From contig CM053331.1 in assembly GCA_028583605.1 (NCBI GenBank), forward strand, positions 8,726,857-8,790,856: 64,000 nucleotides of DNA, in the 5' to 3' direction. This document shows positions 44,265-54,719 of the stretch, in pieces; position 1 is the stretch's first letter; the number at the start of each line of letters is the position of its first letter. Both the position numbers and the translations under genes were made by a program. The stretch is from Dastarcus helophoroides (taxonomy: Eukaryota > Arthropoda > Insecta > Coleoptera > Bothrideridae). Under the pieces are notes generated by a model. That model saw nothing but the letters and a program-made list of their open reading frames with translations, made no database searches and had not been told where the DNA came from.

Positions 44265-44640
44265 TACGTAAACTACTATATTGCCATTACTTTAAGATGT
44301 TTCCCTAACGTGCGAAATAAAGCATCGAAATTCCCTAAGATGTATAATTTTAAATTGCTATGACGCAAAAACCTTGTAGAAATTCTCATATTTTACTGTT
44401 CTATTCACAATATCATCTTACGTAATGTATTGCTTTTCTATTAAAATCTACGGAGGTTACGCAGCAATTAATTAAAATCCCTTTGAATAGCTCAGCTTCG
44501 GCCCTCCCACAGATCTTTTAATATTTCCGGTGTATGGGTAACACTGTTAATGAAATATAACAGAAATTTAAAGAAAATCTACAGAAAAGCAACTGACCGG
44601 TGAACTATCTTAAGATATACATGATTTACTGCAATTTGAA
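44265..44640. repeat. Interspersed repeat (TTGCCATTACTTTAAGATG family), copy 1
   Basis: TTGCCATTACTTTAAGATGT at the start and AGAAAAGCAACTGACCGGTG near the end recur at 59890-60270. The start alone recurs at 55015-55090. No coding frame is shared, so this looks like a non-coding interspersed repeat. Confidence 0.65.
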
Positions 44641-44649
44641 TGAGAAATG

Positions 44650-45155
44650 GGCCTAGTTAAACTTTACAATTATAAGTATATATAAATAGCTTCGCAATGT
44701 TAGGTGTTGTTAAGAATTCGCGAAAATGACATCGTACTATTATCATACAAAACTGAAAATCATAAAATCCAACCACGCTTCAGTACCGAGACACGCAAAT
44801 TGTGTTCCATTGTCCGTATGAAATGGCTCAGTGAATTCTATGCATATCGTGTCGTTGGAATATTGTTGAACACAACACTGCCGTCTGTCACGTTTTCTTT
44901 AATTAGTCCACGTAGAACCATCAGTGATGGCTTTTAGATTATGAAAACGCACCTGATTATTTATATGTGATAGGGGAACTTAATATAATTTTAACGTTAA
45001 AAACGTAATTATCGAACAAGTCTACTCATAAAACTGGCATCAGTTTTCATTAGATATAATGTAGAATTTGTAGAGAACTAGAAAAAGTTAAACGTATCTA
45101 TTTATCTCTTGCTTAAAATATCTAAATCATTAGAGTTGCTTTCCTACGGTTTAAT
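44650..45155. other. AT-rich stretch, no gene seen
   Basis: The frame 44704-44937 has no recognisable motif. Confidence 0.4.
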
Positions 45156-45160
45156 AACTA

Positions 45161-46056
45161 CGAGGGTAAATCAAATATGAACCGCAATTTCTATCATATC
45201 GTTATGAGGGGGTCGGGAATGTGCGCATACTCTTAGATATGTTAGGTGGGGATATCACGTGACTTCCTGCACTCAAGCGAATTCCTTTCTCTCCATCAGT
45301 TGTAAATGTTGTAAATATAGTGAGTGAGCAAGAGGTTCATCCGCACGTTGAGCAGCGCACTATTATTAAATTTGTTGCCGCTGAAGGTGTAAAGTCCGGG
45401 CAAATTCTTCGTACACTAGAAGCACAGTTTGAAGAAAACTCAAGTGTATGAATGACACATAAAGTGTTTGGAGGGACGAACTCAGGTTGAAAATGAACCT
45501 CATGTCCGTGGTCCTAGGACCAGGTGACTGCCGGACAAGATTAACGCTGTTGTGCACGTCGATTTTCTACATGAACGTCGTACGGTTAATGCTGCCTACT
45601 GCTGCCAGTTATTGGATGAAGCAAAACGTGCATATTGGCGGAAAAGAAGCGAATCTTCGGTGAGAAATGTAATTTTACTTCACGACAATGCCCACCCCCT
45701 CTCAGCCAATCTGACACATTAAAAATCAGAGGAAATGCATTGGGCAACATTAGAACACCCTTCTTATAGTCCCGAGTTATCACCATGCGATTATCATATG
45801 TTTTGGCCTCTGAAAGAAGCTCTAAGAGGTGAGAGATTCCATAATGATACTGCTGTTGAGACATTTGTGCGTAATTGGGTGCAAGCACGCCTCCCTTCTT
45901 TTTATGATGATCGCATTAAAAAACTCCCAATCCGTTGTGTAAAATGCAAACTAAAATCGGGAGATTATGTAGAGAAATAGTTAATAACTTTCATATAGGT
46001 ATCTGTACCAATAAATTTTTAAAAACAAATTTTGTTTCATATTTGATTTACCTTCG
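45161..46056 (+). mobile_element. mariner element, internally deleted
   Basis: Ends CGAGGGTAAATCAAATATGA and the reverse complement of the right end, CGAAGGTAAATCAAATATGA, are near-identical inverted repeats; TA precedes the left end and TTA follows the right. At about 0.9 kb it is shorter than a full mariner (about 1.3 kb), consistent with loss of the middle of the transposase. Confidence 0.92.
45321..45980 (+). pseudogene. mariner transposase, decayed
   Basis: The N-terminal part reads EVHPHVEQRTIIKFVAAEG, then SGQILRTLEAQFEENSS, a helix-turn-helix of the family. The catalytic core keeps LLHDNAHP (Asp at 45684-45686) and HPSYSPELSPCDYHMF (Asp at 45789-45791), with 34 residues between, the D34D spacing of mariner. 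The first catalytic Asp region is deleted, a stop lies between the two remaining Asp residues, and there are frameshifts, so it cannot be active. The C-terminus ends at TAG 45978-45980. Confidence 0.92.
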
Positions 46057-46059
46057 TTA

Positions 46060-46328
46060 AAGCTACGAAAAACAAACTCATCACCTAAAAATGAATGTGA
46101 AGACCATAAGTAAGCAAGTTAATAATAAATTACCTATATGTTCAGTTTATCATACCTAAAAACATGTCACACCGAGGGCGCTTGTATTTATAATGGTTGT
46201 TGTTATGCAACTCACAATACAAAAAAATGACCCCACGAAAGTGACCTTTGTGATTTTAGTAACATCGTTCACAACTTTGTTCAGCAATAATTGCTTCATG
46301 TAGCATATAGCAAAAACGTTTCTCGTAA
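46060..46328. other. AT-rich spacer between mariner and MITE
   Basis: No gene or repeat recognised. Confidence 0.4.
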
Positions 46329-46532
46329 GGGTGCGTTTAGATTAGACACTTTATTCCGTACATTTCTTTCCGATATAAGATATGCTTTCTCTCTGACATA
46401 AGTTCAACTATTCTTAGAGAAGCTGTCTTCTCCCAGCTGTGTAGATAAGTCTCATATAGCTTATCCCACCATAGTTGACACTTCTGTCAGAAAGAAATAC
46501 ACTGAATAAAATGTCTAATCTAGACGCATCCT
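46329..46532. mobile_element. MITE with about 42-bp inverted ends
   Basis: GGGTGCGTTTAGATTAGACA at the left matches the reverse complement of the right end, GGATGCGTCTAGATTAGACA, and pairing continues through TTTATTC and TTTCTTTC. Inner AGAGAAGCTGTCTTC-type blocks recur immediately downstream (46533-46640) and at 44150-44260. Confidence 0.8.
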
Positions 46533-47278
46533 GAGAGAAGCTATCCGAGACTTATCTACACTGCTGGAAGAAGATAGCTTCTCTCAGGATAGTTGATACT
46601 TCCCTCAGAGAAAAAATAAATTTTAGGTTAGAAAGAAATGAGCGAAATAAAGGGTCCAGTATAAATACACCGCTAGATACAGTCGAGAGGATTTGGATCT
46701 CTTGAGTATTCATGTAGCTGACTAATGAGTATAAGATAAAACATGTTACAGCGGCTATACCATACTTATGAATCCCACGGAATCCCAAACCGCTTTATGC
46801 TTGGTTGAAAGTATTTTCAACTGTAGCACATTCGACTGTTTCACTACAAAATATTTAATTGATATAATGATTAAGCAATTTAAAATCACTTCTTTTCTTT
46901 CTGCTTATCCATTGATGGATGTTTGCGACCACATTTTCCATTAGTTCTCTGTCTCTGGCTGTGTGAATCAATGATTGTGTATCGCGTATTCCACTGTCTC
47001 ACGTTCCGCAGGCATGACATGTTCCTTCATGCTAGTCCTCTTTTACTTTCGATCTTGTCCTCGATAATTAAATGGAGAATTTGATATTTATTGTTGCGCA
47101 TAATGTGATTCAGGTATACTGTCTTTCTTTTTCCTAAAGTTATAGTATAGTTATGATATAGTGTTGAAGAGTTCTTGATCTTTATTTAAACGTTTGAGAA
47201 CGACCTCGTTTGTTATCCTGGCTGTCCATGGTATCTTAAGGATTCTACGAAATATCCACATTTCAAATGCTTCTAATA

Positions 47279-47891
47279 GGTTTGTTCCAACTGAAGATCA
47301 AACTAGTTTGCAACCGTCCGGCGCATGTGATTCAAAATTTACTGTTCCAACCAAGTGCAAACTCCAACCCAACTGGCAATCCGGTGTTCCAACAGTGCTC
47401 TGACTAGTCCGTGAATTGATTTGTGATCAATCAGAACAGTCAGCAGCAGAGAGTTTGTACTGGCAGTTGGTAACATGCGCAATCAGTAATCGATAGGCGG
47501 TATCTATTTTCTCGGCTGTTATTTGTCAATACGATTGTCAAATATCGAGGGCAAATGTAGATTGTGTTATTAAGTCCTGATTTCTATTTTTCATCCAGTA
47601 TCTTTGCTCAAAATAACAAAAATGAATTTCGTGGAGGGATTTATATGTAATGAAGATTAAGTGCTGGCCTAAATTTTAGGCAACCCACAACGAATCCAGA
47701 GTCCAGAATCCAGATGTAATGAAGATATATTTTCATCTCGAAGACCAGGGGTTTTCAGAGAAGTCCCAACGTGCGTTCCAACGTGTGGTACAATCCCAAA
47801 CCAGTCGGAGTTTAATAAGAAGTGCACGCATGCGTACGAATTAGTTCATGAATTAATCGGAAACTAATTAGAAATGTTCGGTTGGAACAAC
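47279..47891. mobile_element. DNA element, 613 bp, inserted in the RTE-like RT C-terminus
   Basis: Ends TTTGTTCCAACTGAA and the reverse complement of the right end, TTGTTCCAACCGAA, are inverted matches. CTAATA flanks it on both sides (47273-47278 and 47892-47897). Removing it and one CTAATA rejoins ATNIL with LEAFEMW. It carries a GC-richer segment also found at 8679-8880. Confidence 0.8.
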
Positions 47892-49689
47892 CTAATATGT
47901 TTGTAGCCTTTACTTTTAGGGTATAGCTTTCCATACCGTACAAGAGTACTAACGAGACATAACACCTCAGAAATCTCAGGCGAATACCAGGATCGAAGTC
48001 ACCGCAAGTGAACACTTTTTTAAATTTCAAGAGCGCGCCTCGGGCTTGTTCGATTCTGCACTCAATTTCTTTGTTTGATGACCATTTCTCCTGATGTCAT
48101 GTTCCCAGGTATTTAAATCTTTTTACCCGTTCCAAGGGTTTTCCCTTACGTGCTAAGTTGATGTTTCCAAATGTATCTTTTTCTGTTACGACAATCATGA
48201 ATTTAGTTTTCTTTGTGTTTATGTCTAGTCCCATGTCCTGGCTATATTCTCCTATTAGAATAACTAGATGTTGCAGATCATCCATATCATCTGCAACCAT
48301 TGTGTCGTCCGCATAGCATATTTATCCAGACTCCATTGACTCTGATTCCAATTGCCTTGCCTTTAAGCAACTCTTGAAAGATAGCTTCTGAATACAAGTT
48401 AAACAAGAGTGGCGATAATATACACACTTGCCGTACTCCTCTACGGATGTATATTTGGTTTGTTAGACCATTAGTTAGTCTTGCTCTTGCTGATAGGTGC
48501 CAATGTAAGTTTTCTATGCACCGGATGTCTGTTTGGTCTAAATCAAGTCTCCCGAGAAGCTGCATGAGTTTGTGGTGTTTTATTTTATCAAAAGCTTTCT
48601 CGTAGTCTATTAATCATAGACATACGTTTTCTGGCTGGTCATAACAGTTCTGTATTAGGACTTGTGCTGCAACTAGTGCTTCTCTTGTGGCTAACCCTTG
48701 TCTAAATCCAAACTGAGAGTCACTTATAGCGTTGTCACACTTTTTGTACAATCTCCGATATAATATTCTTGGAATATTTTTAGAGAATGACTCATGAGGT
48801 TAAGTCTGCGTTTGTCACATTTCCGTGCATTGATCTTCTTTGGCAGAGAAATAAATGTGAAAGAGTCACTGTTCTGGGTAATGGCCCGTGTCATATATTT
48901 GATTAAGTAACTTGCAAAGTACTGCAATGCCTGTTTCATCTAAGAGTTTAGGTATTTCTGCTGGTAGTTCATCTGGTTCAGCTGTTTTGTTACTTTTTGA
49001 GATGTCTATATCCTTTTTTACCTCTTCTTTAGTAATAGAAGGACCATCGATATTGTTCCCAAGCTATAAACTCCTTAGTCATAGAAAAGTTTTTTTACGT
49101 AGTCCTGCCATATCTTACTCTTTTCAGAATTGTTTAGGACTATCTAGTTATCTTCATTGACTATTACACCTAAAATCCGTTTTTTAAATAACCTAGCAGT
49201 TTCCTTGAGTCTTTTATGAAGTGTAAAATCATCATGTTTAGGTTGAAGTTGTTCTATTTCACTGCATTATTTTTTGAGCCATTCGTTTTTTGCAAACCTG
49301 ATTTCTGACCTTATCCATCTTTGCAGATCTCTATACTTGTCTTTATTATTTTTGAATTTGGTGCGTTCTTCCATGAGTAGTAGAATTTCATTGGTCATCC
49401 ATTTTTATTTTTTATTTCTCGATCTATATCCTAGCACATATTGTAAAGTGACTTTTAGAGCATTTGTTATTTCTTCCCATGACTGCGTCACGTCATCTCC
49501 TTCGATTTTGGGAAACAAATTTTGCATCTACGAATTTAAATGGTTGGCTAATTCGGCTTTAATTATTGGATCATGTAATTTATCCATTGCCATTAAACGT
49601 GTTGGTGTTTCTTTTTTATGTTTCGAGGCCGATATTTTCAATACAGCTATGATTTTATGGAAGAAACAAATCTGGAGTTTATAAGTATA

Positions 49690-51396
49690 CCGGGTGTTTT
49701 TTTTAGTTGGGAGGTTACCTTTATATGGAGTATCACTCATTATAAAGGTAAACTGATTTTGTCGATATGGCTAATCGGAACTAAACTACCTTTCAAAAAT
49801 ACTTTCAATTTCCTCCCACTTCCGGTTATACCGGAAGTAGACATCAACTTTCTTATTTTAAATAGCAACCCCCAAATTTTATATTTTATTTGGATTCTAC
49901 GTAGAAAAATAAGATGAGTTTATGTAAACATATTTATTGCTATCTTTGGTAGTTTTTAAGATATTTCAATTTTTCGGAAAAAACTGACAGAAAAGAGGGT
50001 TATTTTGACTCTTTGTATCTTTTTTATTATTTGCAATAAAAACATGAAATTTGGGTTAAAGTCATGAAATATTATGGAGACTATAATAACGTAATCAAGT
50101 TTTACATTTATTACACAGGGTGATGGAAATTTTGTGATCTTTATTGTTTTTGTTTTATTCAAAAAAACTCTGTTTTTTTAAATGGGAACTATGTGTTTTT
50201 TAAACATTTTGTAATTCCTCACGTAAAGAGAAGAAAAAAGTTATATGACTAATTTTTTAAAATTCTGCACCGTTACAGAGATATAATGCAAAATGAAATA
50301 GAAAAATATATCTTTTTTTTTAGTAGCAACTTGGTAGTAGTCAACAAAATTTTCAAAAAAAAAACACAACCACAAGGCTTAAAAATTTTAGGCCAAATAA
50401 CATTTAAAAGATAACCGCACAAGACGAATAAGTTTTTGGCCAATTATTAGAATACTTACTGAAAAATGTTTAGGTAGCCGCGAATGTAAGTTTCGTAAAA
50501 ATGGTTTGTTAAACAGACTTCTCATTTTTGGAATAATCAAAATCAACAACAAATGTTCAAGAAAATTCGTCCTTTAACTATTAAGCTGTTAGATTAGAGC
50601 TCAGGATTTTTAAGCGTTAAATTTTACAATGAAAATCAAAATGGATCGCCCTTGTTGTTCTTGATGTAAATTTTTTGTCAATTATTTTTGTTTCCTATTA
50701 CTTATTATGATTAATTCTTTAAGCTTTTATTGCCCACAGTTAATTTTCTACTTGAACAAACAAGAAATGTTTGATTTTTTTTAATTTGAGATTTATGTAA
50801 AATACCTCTGTAACGGCACAAAATTTTAAAAAATAAGTAATATAACTTTTTTCTTCTTTTTATGTGAAGAATTCAAAAATGTTTAAAAAACATATAGTTC
50901 CCATTTAAAAAAACAGAGTTTTTTTGAATAAAACAAAAACAGCAAAGATTATAAATTTTCCATTACCCTGTTTAATAAATGTAAAATCTGATTACGTTAT
51001 TATAGTCTTTATAATATTTCCTGACTTCAATTCAAATATTATGTTTTTACTGCAAATAATAAAAAAAGATACAAAGAGTCAAAATAACCCTCTTTTCTGT
51101 CATTTTTTTTCGAAAAATTGAAATATCTTTAAAACAATCAAAGGTAGCGATAAACATGTATACATAAACTCACCTTATTTTTTTACGTAAAATCTAAATA
51201 AAACATAAAATTTGTGGGTTGCTATTTAAAATAAGAAAGTTGATGTCTACTTCCGGTATAATCGGTAGTGGGGGGAAGTTGAAAATATTTTTAGAAGATA
51301 GTCTAATTCCGATTAGTCCCATCGACAAAATCAGTTTGCCTTTATAATAAGTAGTATTCCATATAAAGGTAACCTCCCAACTAAAAAAAACACCGG
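49690..51396. mobile_element. Foldback DNA element, 1.7 kb, about 600-bp arms, in the RTE-like element
   Basis: Arms 49690-50290 and 50800-51396 are reverse complements with modest divergence: CCGGGTGTTTTTTTTAGTTG at the outer end, ACTTCCGGTTATACCGGAAG inside, and GCACCGTTACAGAG at the inner end. TATA flanks both sides. Removing the element and one TATA rejoins NQIEY with TYKLQICF in frame. The 0.5-kb spacer has no recognisable transposase. The frames 49956-50162 and 50924-51121 are the same arm sequence read on opposite strands. Confidence 0.9.
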
Positions 51397-51764
51397 TATA
51401 TTCTATTTGGTTACGAATTACAAACTTTGTCTGATCTCTTGGTGAGTTTCAGGTATACAGACGACGATGGTAATATTGAAACCAGGTATTATTGACTGGC
51501 ATGCTTTCTTCTTGGCAGAACTGTAAAAGTCGATCACCTCTTTCATTTCTTGTTCCTAACCCAAAGGGCCCAATGATGTATTCAAATCTACCTTTTCCTT
51601 GTTTAGCATTTAAATTCCCCACGATTGTATGGACCTTTTGCTTCTTAGTTAATATTAGGAGTTCCTTTGTATTCAAGAGCACTTTCACTTGGATTATTTT
51701 TAGGACAATTGCTAGTACTAACAGGTTCAACTCTCTCTAGATTTCTCCTGAAACTAGGGAGAAG

Positions 51765-53400
51765 GCTCCACCGTGCTCATGTCAGCTTAGTTTAAGTAAT
51801 CTTTCGGTTATTTCTGGATGTTATGTGCCTTAAAAAATGATAAATATTCTAATAATAATAGTTTTGAATTCAAGACTTTTTTATATGCTGGAGTATTGTG
51901 ACAAGACTGCATTCTTTCATAAATTCAATTAATTATGCCCACTCTTTGACTCAGTTGTATGTACTGTGCAATTAATTTAGTTATGTGTCACTTTTTTAAA
52001 TTATTTGGTTAAGTGCTATGCTTACAACTTTTGCTTTACAGCACCATATCCTGATTTAGTTACGTAATTGCCCTTTCCGATTTTTCTTGTATCATGTGTC
52101 CAATTTAGGCACATTTACTTTTTGTATGTCTTTAACTATGCCACACTTTATTGTATTCTGACTACGTCTACGTTTGAATATTTTAATAATATATTTGGAA
52201 ATGTTATCGTATTTTATTGTATTATAGTTGCTTATCGTTATTAGCATCTGCGTTTGAGGTTTACTGAAGTTTAGCTTGTCGAGTCTTGGAAGCTAAGTTT
52301 ATCCATTTTGAACAATTCTCTCTGTTTTTAAAACTGTTTTCAAACTGACAGAAAAGTTATGTAAAGAAAAAAAGAACTACCTTTATCTAAATATGATAAT
52401 AACTTAATACGTAAGCAAAACGAAACGTGATTTTGCTTCACGTTTATTTATATCTGAAATTAATTTGCTTTATAAATAAAAAACAAAGTTCTTGTTGAAA
52501 GTTTAATAACAATGACAAATCGTCAGAGCACGAAACATGCAAAAATAAACCCACACAAATCGCTTTGGCTCTGCACTTTTCAAAAAATTACAGCTCGATT
52601 TTTCTGTATACGTCCGCCTTGTAACACATTTGGAAAACTATGTCATCTCGGCTATTTACTTGGCAAAAACGCTAAGGTAATTTGTTGTGCAAATTGCAAA
52701 CCGTGTCTTGTTTAAGTGTGACAACAAAATAAATATTTTTAGAGTCGGTAAAAACTAAAATTAGTCCTCACCGAAAGTTTTAGTAGACTCGAACGTTTTA
52801 AGCGCAATTTTCAGTGGGAAAATTGAGCGATACGATCAAATGTTGTATATTTCACGAAACCCGTTGCCAATTTCAGGCAACATTTAGCGGCATGTACTCG
52901 TAATTACTCCCCTTTCCTATATTAAACTTTATGCTTGTTTTGTACTTTCAAACAACTCTTCTTTGCAATTTGAGGTTTTTGTTAACTTTCTCCGAGTAAT
53001 GCGTTTCGTGTATTCGCATCGCTACCTTTTGCTAAAGTTTATTAAAATAATTGTTCAGTATTTGTTGGTAAATTTTTTAATATAAATTAAATTAAAGTTG
53101 TACATTAATGTAATGTATATACCTAAGTAGTTCCGTTTAAAAAAATCATCTACGAGGTGGCACCAGTTGAATTTGTATTCCATTTCAATTTGTGGATTAA
53201 ATTTAAATAAAAATAACTGCGGAAATACGCTTAGACTTAGTGAATTTTTGTAATTTTTATTAATTTGTTAAATGGACCCTCTAATTATTTTTTAGTTTAT
53301 CATAAATTTTTATTGAAGTAAACATCACTCCATAAATAATGGCAATTACAAAGACGACAAAAAACTAAAGCGAATCACGATCCACAGTCTATTCTTCGTT
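51765..53400. other. AT-rich stretch, no recognisable gene
   Basis: The frame 52512-52715 has no motif I recognise. A short ATT microsatellite lies at 53399-53417. Confidence 0.4.
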
Positions 53401-53489
53401 ATTATTATTATTATTTTTTTGAAGTGAAAACTTTAAATGCCGGTGAGGTTTGCATAGGGGGTGAACCTACGGTTTTGCCATCAGAATCT

Positions 53490-53650
53490 CTCGTCACCAT
53501 TAAGTGTTACCAACATGCTCCAATGTTAACAGTATATTATACTAGATCGTTCGAGATCTGTTTTATAACCAAATCTATATTAGTATTAAAAAATAAAATG
53601 CAAAATGGGGTACATTTTTGCTCCAGAGATAGGATGTTGAACACTATTAA
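53490..53650. repeat. Repeat shared with about 20480-20690
   Basis: GTTTTATAACCAAATCTAT, TTAGTATTAAAAAATAAA, TTTGCTCCAGAGAT and GGATGTTGAACAC appear in the same order in both places. Here it runs directly into Penelope-like C-terminal coding text. Confidence 0.5.
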
Positions 53651-53654
53651 TACT

Positions 53655-53760
53655 AATAAAACCCATCCATAAGGCTAAAGACAACCTTATGAATGGTTAC
53701 GCTGGGCCTTTAAGCCACCCCTCTCTGGTAAAAATAGTTAAGATTGATAGATATGGAATT
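53655..53760 (+). pseudogene. Penelope-like element, last codons of the endonuclease region (fragment 1)
   Basis: HKAKDNLMNGYAGPLSHPSL followed by VKIVKID matches fragment 2 at 54400-54480 almost residue for residue. Too short to carry catalytic residues. Confidence 0.7.
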
Positions 53761-53764
53761 GTGA

Positions 53765-54205
53765 CACTTCATGCATGAAGTTCGACTTTTTCCATAAAAA
53801 TTTGAGATTCAATTTTTTTCTTTCTGAAACTTAACTCGAAAAATTCAAAATTTTGACAAAAGTCTAAACTAATTTTAAAACGGAAACTTCCATTTAATTT
53901 TTAATTTCAACTTCAATATCGAAATTTCGTAATCTCGCCTTTATTATGGAAATCTATTTTTAAAGTTGATATTTCGACAAAACACGGGGCGTTGTAAAAT
54001 TAATGAGAAATATTGTGTCTTATCTCAAAATTTGAGGTTTAAATTTCGCAAAGATATTAATTTTGACTTCTTCTACAAATTTTACACTGGACCCTTTGTA
54101 TTTTTTTCTGAAATTTGGATCTTTTTTCTTTTAGAAAACTTGAATTTTGAACACGAAATTATTATCGATAAATTTTGATTTTCTCTCAAAATTTTAATTT
54201 TTCCT
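53765..54205. repeat. Degenerate AT-rich array, pyrimidine-rich on plus
   Basis: GAAGTTCGACTTTTTCC, AAAATTTGAGATTCAATTT and similar units. No gene. Confidence 0.6.
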
Positions 54206-54480
54206 TTCTATTTCGGGCAGACTAGACGATCCCTTAAAATCATACTGAAGGAGCATTTGGCTCATTTGAGGTACGAAAGGAGAGAAAACTCAAGTGTGGC
54301 TCGACGTGCTTTTGAATTAGATCATAGGATAGATAATAATATTAAACTGTTAAGAGTAGTAAATAAAAATTCTGTGTTAAATGCTTGTGAAAGTTTAGCC
54401 CTCCATAAGGCTGGAGACAACCTTATGAATGGTTGCGCTGGGCCTTTAGGCCACTCACCTCTGTTAAAATAGTTAAAGTT
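54206..54480 (+). pseudogene. Penelope-like element, GIY-YIG endonuclease C-terminal fragment (fragment 2)
   Basis: The frame opens FYFGQTRRSLKIILKEHLAH, which corresponds to the YIG-Q-T-x-R-x-L-x-x-R-L-x-E-H part of a GIY-YIG nuclease. It continues with ENSSVARRAFELDHRID (the S-x-x-A-x-H/R-x-x-E-x-x-H stretch typical of Penelope-like endonucleases) and ends NACESLALHKAGDNLMNGCA plus GPLGHSPLLK and a stop. The upstream GIY half and the whole reverse transcriptase are missing. About 130 bases downstream lies the same terminal sequence that makes up the palindromic elements in this window, which ties that family to PLEs. Confidence 0.85.
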
Positions 54481-54605
54481 GATAGATAAGAAATTGTGAC
54501 ACTACGACCTGTATGATTAGATGCGCATGCGTGTTCGGATGAGGTCGATCATGCACGAAGTGAATATTCTTAGCATATAAGGGTTAATTTTAGGATTAGG
54601 TGTTA

Positions 54606-54705
54606 GTATCTCTCTGAAGATGATAGTTTGACTATCGAAACACATTAGAGCAACCTCTGTTGTGTTTTTTAATCTTTCTTGGTTTCAGGGGACAAGATTT
54701 GCATT
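54606..54705 (+). mobile_element. PLE terminal sequence (single arm, copy 8) with hammerhead-like motif
   Basis: CTCTCTGAAGATGATAGTTT, ACTATCGAAACACATTAGAG, AACCTCTGTTGTGTTTT, TTTCTTGGTTTCAGGGGACA: one arm of the palindromic family, here not palindromic and positioned downstream of PLE endonuclease codons. Helix II is GATAGT/ACTATC here against GACAGC/GCTGTC at 18412, i.e. two compensated pairs. Confidence 0.85.
54610..54650 (+). ncRNA. Hammerhead-like motif in a PLE terminal sequence
   Basis: Helix I CTCT/AGAG, CTGAAGA (54614-54620), one extra T, helix II GATAGT-TTG-ACTATC, GAAA (54637-54640), then CACAT and T. Helix III is weakened relative to the 18412 copy (CACA in place of CGCG). The extra base in the core is shared by all copies. 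Confidence 0.5.
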
Positions 54706-54719
54706 TTAACTCTTTATTT

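Larger units (their letters stand above)
46890..51760 (-). pseudogene. RTE-like non-LTR retrotransposon: APE endonuclease to C-terminus, with two later insertions
   Basis: Read on minus from 51760: an endonuclease with VGNLNAKQGKGRFEYIIG (the usual GDxNA box here reads GNLNA) and GTRNERGDRLLQFCQEESMP; then NQIEY, where a DNA element intervenes (49690-51396); then a basic linker (49685-49280). The RT follows: KLMQLLGRLDLDQTDIRCI, GVRQVCILSPLLFNLYSEAI, and the catalytic YADDTMVADD at about 48290-48320, intact but shifted from the upstream frame. Next come DINTKKTKFMIVV and RVKRFKYLGT. After a second insertion (47279-47891) the C-terminus reads LEAFEMWIFRRILKIPW. It is the longest retroelement in the window. 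Stops and frameshifts make it non-coding today. Confidence 0.9.

Noticed and set aside
49956..51121. Two near-identical frames (49956-50162 minus, 50924-51121 plus) as a duplicated gene
   Set aside because: They are the same foldback arm read on opposite strands; no independent support for coding.
52512..52715. Cysteine-rich 67-codon frame as a small secreted peptide
   Set aside because: No signal peptide, no regular cysteine spacing and no supporting splice or promoter signals.
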